A stretch of DNA of 64,000 nucleotides from Arthrobacter horti (GTDB lineage Bacteria > Actinomycetota > Actinomycetes > Actinomycetales > Micrococcaceae): contig NZ_JAVALS010000001.1 in assembly GCF_030731045.1 (NCBI RefSeq), positions 62,001 to 126,000 of the forward strand. The letters are read 5' to 3'. Under the pieces are notes generated by a model that saw nothing but the letters and a program-made list of their open reading frames with translations, did not search any database and had not been told where the DNA came from. Every line of letters starts with the position of its first letter. The stretch's first letter is position 1. Below, piece by piece: positions 35,907 to 45,915 of the stretch. The position numbers were made by a program, and so were the translations under genes.

Positions 35907-35946
35907 AAGGAAAGGGACGGCGCCAGGCGGCGCCGTCCCTTTCCTT
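35907..35946. terminator. bidirectional terminator hairpin (18-bp stem)
   Basis: AAGGAAAGGGACGGCGCC pairs with GGCGCCGTCCCTTTCCTT around AGGC, between the first mptB-like gene and the convergent GT-C gene. Confidence 0.82.
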
Positions 35947-35960
35947 CGGTGAGCTGAGCC

Positions 35961-37259
35961 TCAGCCGGCGGGAACCGGGGCGTCGGCGGCCCGGGAGGCC
36001 GCCGAGCGGCCCAGGTCCAGGGTCCGCCTGACCGACCAGACCAGCAGGACCACCAGCAGGACGTTCCGCAGGGTGAGGACGCCGGCCATGATGGGGTTCG
36101 CATGGATGAGCGGCGTGTAGAAGAGCGGGTAGATCACGAAGGTGGTCATGGCGATCACCATGAGCAGCGCCCCGGGGACCTTCCAGCGCTCCCAGTCGTG
36201 GTTCAGGCCGGCGATGACCACGGGGGCCAGCCACACCATGAACTGCGGGGAACCCACCTTGTTGAACACGATGAACGCCGCGGTCATCAGCAGAGCGCCT
36301 TCCAGGAAAAGCTCTTCGCGCTCGGCGCCCTTGCGCAGCGCCCAGAGCAGGAGTCCGGCGCCGGCCAGGACCACGAGCAGGAACAGCGGCTGCATGAGCC
36401 AGGCCGCCACGGGGGCGCCCGGGCCGTAGACCTCCGAGGAGTTGATGGCCACGTTGTCGGCGATGCGGGAGCCGGCGATGCCGAAGACGCTCAGCCATAC
36501 CCACGGGGTGGAGAACGTCGCCTCAAGCTGCATGCCACGCTCACCCTGCTGGGTCAGGAAGTCGGCGAGGTGGGACAGATTGCCCGTGGCCCAGGTCCCG
36601 ATCACCACGGCCGCCGTCACGGCGATCCCCGTGGCCAGGACCTTCAGCCGGTCCCGGCTCGCGATCAGGACCGGGGCGATCACGGCGGCGGGCCATACCT
36701 TCATCCAGGTGGCCACGCTCAGGAGCGCGGTGGCCACCACGGGGCGCCGCGCCGCGGCCAGAAGGCCCACCAGCACCAGCGGCGCCACCACGCCCTCCAC
36801 CCGGGCGAAGCTGAGGTAGCCGATGAACACCAGGAAGAACATCCACCACCAGGCCGGGGCCACTCCGCTGCGCTTCCGCGGTCCGGAGGTGAGAACCGCC
36901 AGGGCCCAGGCGTTGAGAGCTGTGATGATCAGGAACCAGCCGAGCAGATACAGCGGCGCCCCGAGCAGATTCGCCAGGCGGATGGGCAACTGGGCGAGCG
37001 CCGGGTAGACCCAGGGCGTGATCGGGACCATGCCGGGCCTGTCCGGGACCACGCCGGTGGCCCACTGGCGGTACTGTTCGGTGTCGCTGAAGGTCTGCCC
37101 GCTGAGGAAGAAGGACGCCATCCAGCCCAGGAAGTACAGGTGCACGACGGCGAAGCCCCACCAGACGCTGCCACGGGTACCGAACCAGGTGAGCAGGGGA
37201 GTGGGCAGAAGACGGTCGCGCAGGGCGGTGAGCCGGTCCAGCATGGTGCCCCGGCTCAT
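35961..37259 (-). CDS. GT87-like (GT-C) membrane mannosyltransferase, copy 2
   Basis: A 432-residue polytopic protein with a first-loop motif FSDTEQYRQWA and PWVYPALAQLP, and the conserved blocks ARVEGVVAPLVLVGLL, VATWMKVWPAAVI, QQGERGMQLEATFSTPWVWL and FNKVGSPQFMVWLAP. The last block is typical of DUF2029/GT87 transferases such as PimE-like enzymes, which use polyprenyl-phosphate sugars. Its ATG overlaps the stop of copy 1 (ATGA), so the two are coupled. The copies share long matching blocks and arose by duplication. The sugar acceptor is unknown; lipomannan or another envelope glycan is likely from the neighbours. Confidence 0.82.
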   Translation of the reverse strand: MSRGTMLDRLTALRDRLLPTPLLTWFGTRGSVWWGFAVVHLYFLGWMASFFLSGQTFSDTEQYRQWATGVVPDRPGMVPITPWVYPALAQLPIRLANLLGAPLYLLGWFLIITALNAWALAVLTSGPRKRSGVAPAWWWMFFLVFIGYLSFARVEGVVAPLVLVGLLAAARRPVVATALLSVATWMKVWPAAVIAPVLIASRDRLKVLATGIAVTAAVVIGTWATGNLSHLADFLTQQGERGMQLEATFSTPWVWLSVFGIAGSRIADNVAINSSEVYGPGAPVAAWLMQPLFLLVVLAGAGLLLWALRKGAEREELFLEGALLMTAAFIVFNKVGSPQFMVWLAPVVIAGLNHDWERWKVPGALLMVIAMTTFVIYPLFYTPLIHANPIMAGVLTLRNVLLVVLLVWSVRRTLDLGRSAASRAADAPVPAG

Positions 37260-38581
37260 GCGGCGGAGAGCGCCGAGGCGGACGCCTTGGCCTCCCGGCC
37301 CAGGGCGTAGAGGCGGTGCACGGAGATGACCAGGAGGCCCACCAGCAGCAAATTGCGCACCGTCAGGACGAGCGCCATCCAGGGGTTGTCATGGCTCAGG
37401 GCGTCGTAGAACAGCGGGTAGATCAGGAAGGTGGTCACGGCGATCAGGATCAGCATGACGGCCGGGGCGCGCCAGGCCTTGAAATCGTGCATCAGGCCCA
37501 GAGCCACGGCGGGAGCCAGCCACACCATGAACTGCGGGGATCCGACCTTGTTGAACACGATGAACGCGACCGTCAGGGCCAAGGTGCCGGCCAGGAGGAG
37601 TTCGGTACGGTCGATGCCGCCGCGCAGCTTGCCCTGATGCAGTGCCCAGAAGACCAAGGCCGCGACCACTGCGGCAGCCAGCAGCAGGAGCGGCTGCATC
37701 AGCGTGGACATGACGGTGGTGCCGGGGCCGTCCACCTGCATCGAGTTGATGTCCGTGTTCATGTACATGTGCGAATCGCCCACGTGCAGCACTGAGAGCC
37801 ACAGCCAGGGCGTGGTGAACGTGGCCTCGAGCTGCATGCCACGGTCGCCCTGCTGGGTGAGGAAGTTCATCAGCTTGGGCAGGACCCCCAGCAGCGCCGC
37901 GCACACGCCCACGACGGCGGTCACGGCCACGCCGCCCAGGACCACCTTGACACGGTCCTTCACCACGGTGAAGAGTGCCAGGATCACAGCGGCCGGCCAG
38001 ACCTTCATCCACGTGGCCACGGCCAGGATCGCCGAGGCGACGAACGGCCGGCGCACGCCGTACAGGAGCGCGATGAGGACGATCGGTGCGGTGAAGCCGT
38101 CCACCCGGGCGAAGCCGAGCCAGCCCATCAGGAAGATGAAGCAGAGCCACCACCACGCCGCGGTCATCGACTCCCGCTTGCGGCCCCAAGCGGTGAGCAT
38201 GCCGAGAGCCACGCCATTGAGCACGGTGATCATGAGGACCCACATGAAGAAGAACAGCGCCGGCCCGAACACGTAGGCGATCGCCATGGGCGGCAGGGCC
38301 AGGATCGGGTACACCCACGGACTGGGCCCGCTGATGAGCTGCTCGTTGAAGCCTGCGGCCACCCAGCCGCGGTAGATGAACGTGTCGCTGAACGCCTCGT
38401 TACGGGTGGCCAGGATCAGGGCGAACACCAGGAACACCCCGTGGAGGACGGCGAATCCGGTCCACAGACCGGCCCGGCTGCAGAGCCACTCCTGGACGCG
38501 GCGCGGGATGATCCGGTTCCGGAGATCCGTGAGGGAGGAGAAGAAGGCGTCGGAGAAAATGGGAATGTCCTTGTCTGCCAG
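37256..38581 (-). CDS. GT87-like (GT-C) membrane mannosyltransferase, copy 1, non-standard start
   Basis: It is paralogous to copy 2: FSDTFIYRGWV, PSPWVYPILALPP, VATWMKVWPAAVI, QQGDRGMQLEATFTTPWLWL and FNKVGSPQFMVWLAP. The first normal start codon in frame is GTG 38437, but the frame stays open to a TGA at 38585-38587. The extra 48 codons align with the N-terminus of copy 2 (SSLTDLRNRIIP versus DRLTALRDRLLP, then LWTGFAVLHGVFL versus VWWGFAVVHLYFL). No ATG, GTG or TTG lies in that stretch; CTG 38581 would give MADKDIPIFSD. TAAAAT near 38646-38651 is a possible -10 box. The start is therefore uncertain. Confidence 0.78.
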   Translation of the reverse strand: MADKDIPIFSDAFFSSLTDLRNRIIPRRVQEWLCSRAGLWTGFAVLHGVFLVFALILATRNEAFSDTFIYRGWVAAGFNEQLISGPSPWVYPILALPPMAIAYVFGPALFFFMWVLMITVLNGVALGMLTAWGRKRESMTAAWWWLCFIFLMGWLGFARVDGFTAPIVLIALLYGVRRPFVASAILAVATWMKVWPAAVILALFTVVKDRVKVVLGGVAVTAVVGVCAALLGVLPKLMNFLTQQGDRGMQLEATFTTPWLWLSVLHVGDSHMYMNTDINSMQVDGPGTTVMSTLMQPLLLLAAAVVAALVFWALHQGKLRGGIDRTELLLAGTLALTVAFIVFNKVGSPQFMVWLAPAVALGLMHDFKAWRAPAVMLILIAVTTFLIYPLFYDALSHDNPWMALVLTVRNLLLVGLLVISVHRLYALGREAKASASALSAA

Positions 38582-38805
38582 CGATCAGGTCCAGGCCGTG
38601 CACGAAGGGGCCGTCGACTGGGCGTGTGCGGTACTGCGGGAAAGTGCCCAGACGGTACATTTTATCTCAGCAGCCTCTTCCCAGCGGATCCGCAGTTTGC
38701 CCGGATACCGTCGGCCGGGGTGTCCAGGGGACGCCACAGCCGATAGCGGAAGCCTGGGCCGCACCACATCCGGGCCCAGGCAGTGGAAGGAACTGGTCAG
38801 TCAAC

Positions 38806-40311
38806 ATGAGCGCGCCGAAACCGGCAACCACCGGCGTAGAGGTGGCGTTGCGCCAGGGCCTGGTGGGCTCCCTGATGGCGACGGTGGGCTCCATAGGGAT
38901 CGGCTGGCTGGCCGGCAGCAGTTTCCTGATCCGTACCTGGCCGTTCATCGTGGCCCGGACCACGCTCCCCGCTGTGATCGTCTGCACCGTGCTGGTGTGC
39001 GCCGGCATCGTCCTGCTCCTGCGGGCGTGGCTCCGCCTGGGGCAGAGGATCGGACAGTGGACCCCGGAGGCCCGCCCCGTGCTGAAGAAGGCACTCTGGT
39101 ACTGGGTGACCCCGCTGGTGTTCGCGGTGCCCCTGTTCAGCCGGGACATGTACGCCTACATCGGTCAGGGCCGGCTCATGCTGGAAGGCCTGGACCCGTA
39201 CACCAACGGCATCTCCTCCCTCAGCAACTATTTCAACCTCGGTCCGGACACCCTCTGGACGGAGGCGCCCACCCCGTACGGGCCGCTTTGGCTGTGGATC
39301 GAGTTCGGGGCCGTGGCCATCAGCGGCGGCGCCCCGGAGCCCGCGCTCCTGATCTTCCGGCTGTTCGGGGTGCTCGGGGTCCTCATGCTGTTCCGTTACG
39401 TCCCCAGGATCACGGCCCTGGTGGGCGTGAACTCCGAGCGCGCGCTGTGGCTGGTGGTGCTGAATCCGGTCCTGCTGATCAACTTCGTGGCGAGCGGGCA
39501 CAATGACGCCCTCATGATGGGGCTGGTGACCGCCGGGCTCTACTATGCGGCGACCCGGCGGGGCATCCGCGGCGTGGTCCTGGTGACCGCCTCGATCGCG
39601 GTGAAGCCGATCACGCTGCTGGCGCTGCCGTTCGCAGGCCTGCTGTGGGCCGGCAGGGCGGCGGGCTGGCCGCGCCGCTTCCTCTACTGGGGCGCGACGG
39701 CGGTGCTTTCGCTCGGCCTGCTGGCATTGGTCGGCTACTTGAACGGGCTGGGCTTCGGCTGGCTCGGGGCGCTCTCGCCACCCGGGGAGTCGCTGTGGAT
39801 CTGGTTCGCCCCGGTGGGCCTCCTGGGGGCGGGTGCCGGTTTCGCGGTGAATCTGTTCGGGGGACACGGCGCGGCCGTGTCGGACGTGGTCTTCACCGCC
39901 GGGAAGGTGCTGTCCATGCTGGTGGCGCTCTGGCTGGTGTTCCGCATCCCGAAGAACCCGGAACGCTTCACCCAGGGGATCCTGCGGCATGCGGCCTGGG
40001 CGTTCGCCGCCGTCGTGCTGATGGCGTCCGTGATCCAGCCCTGGTACATGGTGTGGCTGCTGGTCTTTTTCGGAGTCACCGGCATCGCGGACGGCCGGCA
40101 GCTCCGGCTGGTCTACTACCTGACCGCGTTCTTCGTGCTCATCGCCCTGACGGATCAGCTCAGTGTGTTCGTCTGGATCCCCATCGGGGTGGTTCGTGCG
40201 GTCGCGATCGCCGTCGGCGCCGCCCTGGTCCTGCACCTGGTGTACACGGACCGCAAGACCCACCGCCTGTTCCGCGCGCCGCGGTTCTGGAGGCGGAGGC
40301 GAGCGGGCTGA
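38806..40311 (+). CDS. mptB: MptB-like polyprenol-phosphomannose alpha-1,6-mannosyltransferase, second copy
   Basis: A 501-residue GT-C membrane protein with the same landmarks as the gene at 34327: FSRDMYAYIGQGRLMLEGLDPYTNG, PTPYGPLWLWIEFG, NPVLLINFVASGHNDALMMGL, SIAVKPITLLALPFAG and ASVIQPWYMVWLL. The ATG at 38806 gives a normal N-terminus; upstream codons overlap the divergent promoter region. Two MptB-like copies could act on different steps or acceptors. It converges with the MFS gene with only 4 bases between the stops and no hairpin. Confidence 0.88.
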   Translation: MSAPKPATTGVEVALRQGLVGSLMATVGSIGIGWLAGSSFLIRTWPFIVARTTLPAVIVCTVLVCAGIVLLLRAWLRLGQRIGQWTPEARPVLKKALWYWVTPLVFAVPLFSRDMYAYIGQGRLMLEGLDPYTNGISSLSNYFNLGPDTLWTEAPTPYGPLWLWIEFGAVAISGGAPEPALLIFRLFGVLGVLMLFRYVPRITALVGVNSERALWLVVLNPVLLINFVASGHNDALMMGLVTAGLYYAATRRGIRGVVLVTASIAVKPITLLALPFAGLLWAGRAAGWPRRFLYWGATAVLSLGLLALVGYLNGLGFGWLGALSPPGESLWIWFAPVGLLGAGAGFAVNLFGGHGAAVSDVVFTAGKVLSMLVALWLVFRIPKNPERFTQGILRHAAWAFAAVVLMASVIQPWYMVWLLVFFGVTGIADGRQLRLVYYLTAFFVLIALTDQLSVFVWIPIGVVRAVAIAVGAALVLHLVYTDRKTHRLFRAPRFWRRRRAG

Positions 40312-40315
40312 AGCC

Positions 40316-41560
40316 TCAGCCGGTCCGCTCGCCGGTGCGCTCCGCCGTCGTCGTCTCCGGGGCCGGCGGCTTTCGCGAGTCCGGGACCAGCGCCCAGGCG
40401 ACAGTGGCTGCGGCAAGCAGCGCCGCCGTGATGGCGAACGCCCAGCCGAAGCCCGCGGCGTCCACCACAGCGCCCGCCGCGAGGGGCCCGAGCACGCCGC
40501 CCAGATCGCTCACCATCGAGTAGGCGGCCACCACATTGCCGCCGCGGCGCTGGGCCAGGACGTCGGCCAGGACGGCCTGCTGAGCCGGGTTGACCAGGGC
40601 GGATCCAGCACCGGCGGCCACCATGAGCAGCAGCGTCATCCACAACGCCGGCGCGGCTGGGATCAGGATGTAGGCCAGAGCGAGGACCGCCAGCCCGGTG
40701 ATGAGCAACGGCTTGCGGCCCATGCTGTCGCCCCAGCGGCCGGCCGGGAAGATGAGTGCCGCGTTGCCTGCCGCATAGGCCGCCAGCACCCACGCCGCCG
40801 TCGCGGGCCCGCCGTGCAGCACGGCCACCACGAAGAGCGGCAGGACGGAGACGCGGACGCCGAAGGACGTCCAGCCGAACGCGAAGACGGACAGGAGCAG
40901 GGTGCGGTACTGCGGGACCCGCAGGGCGGTGCGGAACGCGACGGGCGGTGCGGCATCGGGAGACGTGGCGGTCTTCCCGGCGTGCCGGGAACGGCGCAGC
41001 GCGACGGCGACGACGGCGGCTGCCGCGAGCAGGGTGAAGAAGTAGAAGACGAACGGCGCGCGCAGCCCGAAGGAGGTCACGATCCCGCCGAACACGGGGC
41101 CGAGGAGGCCGCCGAGGAGGAAGCCCGCGGCGTTGAGGCTGGCGACCCTGGCCCGGGCGTCCGGCGGGCTCACCTTGATGAGCAGGGCCGTGGCCGCGAT
41201 GGTGAACATGGCGGAGCCGATGCCGCCGGCACCGCGCAGGATGACGAACTGGGTGTAGTCGACGGCCAGTGCGGAGGCGCCGGTGGAGAGCGCGACGATC
41301 AGGATGCCCGTGATGTAGGTGCGGCGCTCGCCGAATCTCCCGATGACCCAGCCGGCCAGTGGGGCCGAGACCAGCCGCATGAGCGCGAAGGCGCTGACGA
41401 TCGCGGAGGCGGCGAAGTTGGACACCCCGAATTCGAGGGCGAACTGGGGGATCACCGGGGCGACGACGCCGTAGCCGAGGGCGACGGTGAACCCGCCGGC
41501 CACCAGCGCCCAGACTTCGAACGGCAGGCGGGTCTTCCGCGCTTGGGGGGTGTTCAGCAC
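40316..41560 (-). CDS. MFS transporter (drug/solute exporter-like)
   Basis: A 414-residue major facilitator with 12 hydrophobic segments. GWVIGRFGERRTYITGI is the loop 2-3 motif A, and RWGDSMGRKPLLITGL in the 8-9 loop is its repeat. The arrangement suggests a proton antiporter of the DHA1 type, but the substrate is unknown. The GTG start has TAGGAT (41567-41572) 6 bases upstream and no ribosome binding site, indicating a leaderless mRNA. It runs tail to tail with the second mptB-like gene. Confidence 0.87.
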   Translation of the reverse strand: MLNTPQARKTRLPFEVWALVAGGFTVALGYGVVAPVIPQFALEFGVSNFAASAIVSAFALMRLVSAPLAGWVIGRFGERRTYITGILIVALSTGASALAVDYTQFVILRGAGGIGSAMFTIAATALLIKVSPPDARARVASLNAAGFLLGGLLGPVFGGIVTSFGLRAPFVFYFFTLLAAAAVVAVALRRSRHAGKTATSPDAAPPVAFRTALRVPQYRTLLLSVFAFGWTSFGVRVSVLPLFVVAVLHGGPATAAWVLAAYAAGNAALIFPAGRWGDSMGRKPLLITGLAVLALAYILIPAAPALWMTLLLMVAAGAGSALVNPAQQAVLADVLAQRRGGNVVAAYSMVSDLGGVLGPLAAGAVVDAAGFGWAFAITAALLAAATVAWALVPDSRKPPAPETTTAERTGERTG

Positions 41561-41598
41561 CAGATGATCCTAGTCCCACCCGGTGTGAGGCTCATGCC

Positions 41599-42519
41599 TC
41601 AGGGAACGATGATCAGTTTGCCGCGGGTGTGACCGGATTGGCTGGCGCGGAACGCGTCCGCTACGCCGTCCAGAGGGAACGTCTGTGCGATCTCGACGTG
41701 GAGGAGGCCCTTCTCTGCGAGGTCCGCCAGACGAGCGGTCTGTGAGCCGTCGGGGCGGACCCAGAGGTGGTGGCCGCCGTGCTCCGTGACGGTGCCGTCC
41801 GCGATGGACGCATGGCTTCCGCCCTCCCGCAGGACAGCCAAGGTGGTCTCCAGCTGCCCTCCCACGAAATCGGCGACGGCGTCGACGGGTCCGCCGGCGA
41901 GGTCCATGACGCGGTGTGCAAGGCCTAGACCGTACTGCACTGGTGCGGCCCCGAGAGTCCGCAGGTAATCATGATTGGCCGCGGACGCGGTGCCGATCAC
42001 GCGGGCTCCGCGGTTCACCGCGATCTGGACCGCCAGGGCACCCACGCCGCCGGCTGCGCCGTGCACCAGGAGGGTCTTCCCGCCCAGCTCGCCGAGTGAG
42101 TCGATGGTGCGCAGGGCTGTGCCGCCCGCCAGTGGCAGCCCACCGGCCTGCTCCCAGGACAGGGACGCCGGCTTCCGTGTGACGGCGTGGACCGGAACGG
42201 CAACCCGCTCAGCGAAGGTGCCAGCGCCCAGCACGTCCTTGCGGGCGTAGGCCATGACCTCGTCGCCGACGGCGAACTCCGGGGTATCGAAACCGACCCC
42301 GACGACGACGCCGGCGACGTCCCAGCCCGGGATCACTGGGAACTGGGCGTCGATGAGCCCGTCCAGGTATCCCGCCATGAGCTTCCAGTCGACGGGGTTG
42401 ACGCCGGCCGCGCGGACCTCGATGAGGACGGAACCGGGGAAGACCTTCGGCTCAGGCACCTCCCGGACCGTGAGGCCGGAGAGGTCGTGGGAGTAATGGT
42501 CGTAGACGGCGGCACGCAT
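41599..42519 (-). CDS. zinc-free medium-chain NADP-dependent oxidoreductase (quinone reductase-like)
   Basis: A 306-residue MDR protein. A GroES-like N-terminal domain (VLIEVRAAGVNPVDWKLMAGY) precedes the Rossmann domain with LLVHGAAGGVGALAVQIA (about 145-165), the AxxGxxG motif of zeta-crystallin/quinone oxidoreductases. The Cys/His zinc ligands of alcohol dehydrogenases are absent. GAGGAGA precedes the ATG. It probably reduces quinones or enones with NADPH; the substrate is not assignable. Confidence 0.88.
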   Translation of the reverse strand: MRAAVYDHYSHDLSGLTVREVPEPKVFPGSVLIEVRAAGVNPVDWKLMAGYLDGLIDAQFPVIPGWDVAGVVVGVGFDTPEFAVGDEVMAYARKDVLGAGTFAERVAVPVHAVTRKPASLSWEQAGGLPLAGGTALRTIDSLGELGGKTLLVHGAAGGVGALAVQIAVNRGARVIGTASAANHDYLRTLGAAPVQYGLGLAHRVMDLAGGPVDAVADFVGGQLETTLAVLREGGSHASIADGTVTEHGGHHLWVRPDGSQTARLADLAEKGLLHVEIAQTFPLDGVADAFRASQSGHTRGKLIIVP

Positions 42520-42590
42520 GGGGTCTCCTCGCTCGGCGGTCTGATTACTCCGACCCTAACGGAGCGAGGCTGACCCTGCGAGTGAAGAAA

Positions 42591-42620
42591 GACACCCCCA
42601 GCCCGGAGACTGAGGGTGTC
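42591..42620 (-). terminator. terminator of tRNA-Arg
   Basis: On the minus strand GACACCCTCAG and CTGGGGGTGTC form a stem with an 8-base loop, followed by TTTCTTC. Confidence 0.78.
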
Positions 42621-42645
42621 GGTGACGTACGGTGACGTCGCAGTG

Positions 42646-42718
42646 CGCCCCTGGAGGGAATCGAACCCCCGACCGTCGGATTAGAAGGCCGCTGCTCTAT
42701 CCTCTGAGCTACAGGGGC
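42646..42718 (-). tRNA. tRNA-Arg (TCT)
   Basis: Acceptor GCCCCTG/CAGGGGC, D-arm GCTCAGAGGATAGAGC, anticodon loop CTTCTAA with anticodon TCT, T-arm GGGGGTTCGATTCCC(T)C. CCA is not encoded. Confidence 0.95.
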
Positions 42719-42906
42719 CTGGACCGGGCGTTGCCCGGCGGCGCAACGAGTCTACCCCGAATCTGTGGACGGCGATCCGTGCTCCCGATCCACATGGACG
42801 CGGCTCCCAGCCCGCGAAGTCTCTTCCCGCGCGATTCTGAAGCCAGCGGTTCACCGGAGGAATGCTCCGGCGCTGAGCGGCTTCATCACGGGAGAAGGAG
42901 AAGACC

Positions 42907-43488
42907 ATGGCAGACAGCATCACCATCCGGGGATTCGTCGCGGGAGACGTCCGGCCGGGCACCACCAACGGAGGCGTCAACACGGCGAGCTTCCGGATGG
43001 GTTCCACTGACCGGCACTATGACCGGGCCACGCAGCAGTGGGTTGACGGCGAGACCAACTGGTTCACGGTCCAGGCCTATCGCCAACTGGCCGGGAACAT
43101 CGCCGGGAGCCTGAAGAAAGGGCAGCGTGTGGTGGTGATGGGCCGGCTCAAGCTGCGCCAGTGGGAGAACGACGGCAAGACCTACCACTCGGCACAGATC
43201 GAAGCGGAGAGCATCGGTCACGACCTGAGCTGGGGCACCGCCAATTATCAGCGGAACTCCAGTGCCCAGGCCCCCGCCCCCGCGGCGGTCCCCGCCCGGG
43301 ATCCCTCGGATCCGATCGAGGTGGACGGGCAGAGGATCGACCCGCTGACCGGCGAATGCCTGGGCCTGGCGGGGTCCGGTGAGGGCACAGCTGGACGGGG
43401 CGAGGAGGCGGGCGCGGGCGAGTCCCCGGAGGGAGCGGAGTCCGGTGCGGGCGAGAGTTCCGAGGAGGACCTCACTGAGGCGGCGTGA
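42907..43488 (+). CDS. ssb: single-stranded DNA-binding protein (SsbB-like)
   Basis: An OB-fold of about 115 residues (ITIRGFVAGDVRPGTTNGGV, NWFTVQAYRQLAGNIAGSLKKGQRVVVMGRLKLRQW, KTYHSAQIEAESIGHDL) is followed by an acidic, Gly/Glu/Ala-rich tail. The tail ends SSEEDLTEAA and lacks the DDIPF-type tip through which housekeeping SSB recruits partners. This makes it a probable paralogue of the main ssb, such as the SsbB type used in natural transformation or chromosome segregation. AGGAG precedes the ATG. Confidence 0.9.
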   Translation: MADSITIRGFVAGDVRPGTTNGGVNTASFRMGSTDRHYDRATQQWVDGETNWFTVQAYRQLAGNIAGSLKKGQRVVVMGRLKLRQWENDGKTYHSAQIEAESIGHDLSWGTANYQRNSSAQAPAPAAVPARDPSDPIEVDGQRIDPLTGECLGLAGSGEGTAGRGEEAGAGESPEGAESGAGESSEEDLTEAA

Positions 43489-43560
43489 GCGGACCTGCGG
43501 GCGCGGTCCGGCCGCGTATCACGCGGCCGGACCGGGATGCCGGGCATGGCAGAATAGCGC

Positions 43561-44079
43561 GTGATGCAGCCACGTACATTCAGCCGGCCCGGTGCCGCAC
43601 ACGCCCTCACCGTGGCCGGGAGAGCCCGTTCCACTCGCAGGCTCCTGGCCGCTGTTCCCCTGGTGGGCCTCGTCGTGGCGCTCGCGGCCTGCTCTGCATC
43701 GACAGGCCCTGTGACCGCGCCCGACAGCCCCAGCGCCACCGGAGCAGCCTCAGCCGTAGTGCCGTCCGCAGCGTCCCTGAGCGCCGAGGAGAAGTTCCGC
43801 CAGGCTATTCAGACCGCGGTGCAGAAGGGCACCGCAGGCGAGGGGCACCCCTCCGCTGAGGTCGTCCGCGCAGCGATCGCATCCGCCCTCCCGGCCGGCG
43901 CCGCGGTGGAAGTGGGACAGTCCGTCACCCCGACCGGCCAGGCCTCTGATTCCCTGGTGGGCGCGGCCGTCGTCGCACCGGGACGCTGCGCTTTCGTCTA
44001 CCTCCGGGACGGAGTGGTCAGCTCGGCGCTCCTGCCGGCACTGGCCGACGGCAAGTGCTTCGTGGGGGATCAGAGCTGA
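43561..44079 (+). CDS. putative lipoprotein of unknown function
   Basis: The 172 residues start with a basic segment and a hydrophobic signal ending in a lipobox (VVALAACS; Cys at about 44), followed by a Ser/Thr/Pro/Ala-rich linker and a small domain of about 95 residues with two Cys (GRCAFVYLRDG, GKCFVGDQ) that could form a disulfide. No family is recognised. GTG 43561 and ATG 43564 are both possible starts; no ribosome binding site is seen. Confidence 0.7.
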   Translation: MMQPRTFSRPGAAHALTVAGRARSTRRLLAAVPLVGLVVALAACSASTGPVTAPDSPSATGAASAVVPSAASLSAEEKFRQAIQTAVQKGTAGEGHPSAEVVRAAIASALPAGAAVEVGQSVTPTGQASDSLVGAAVVAPGRCAFVYLRDGVVSSALLPALADGKCFVGDQS

Positions 44080-44157
44080 GCCCGGAGTCCCTTCCTATAG
44101 GCCTGCACATCCGGTCCGAATAGGCGAACCGACGCGCCACACACTAGATTTAAGGCC

Positions 44158-45840
<1,683 letters not shown>

Positions 45841-45860
45841 CACCGCTCGGGTCTGACGGA

Positions 45861-45899
45861 AAGGGCCGGTGACCGGGGGAATCCCGGTGACCGGCCCTT
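45861..45899. terminator. terminator hairpin between ettA and tesB
   Basis: AAGGGCCGGTGACCGGG pairs with CCCGGTGACCGGCCCTT with one central mismatch and a short loop, between convergent genes. Confidence 0.78.
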
Positions 45900-45915
45900 C
45901 GTCATGCCCGGAGGC

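Noticed and set aside
38400-38660. Minus-strand 86-codon frame (MYRLGTFPQYR..) as an alternative N-terminus for the GT87-like gene
   Set aside because: Its ATG overlaps the TAAAAT promoter box, and its sequence does not match the paralogue; the other frame does.
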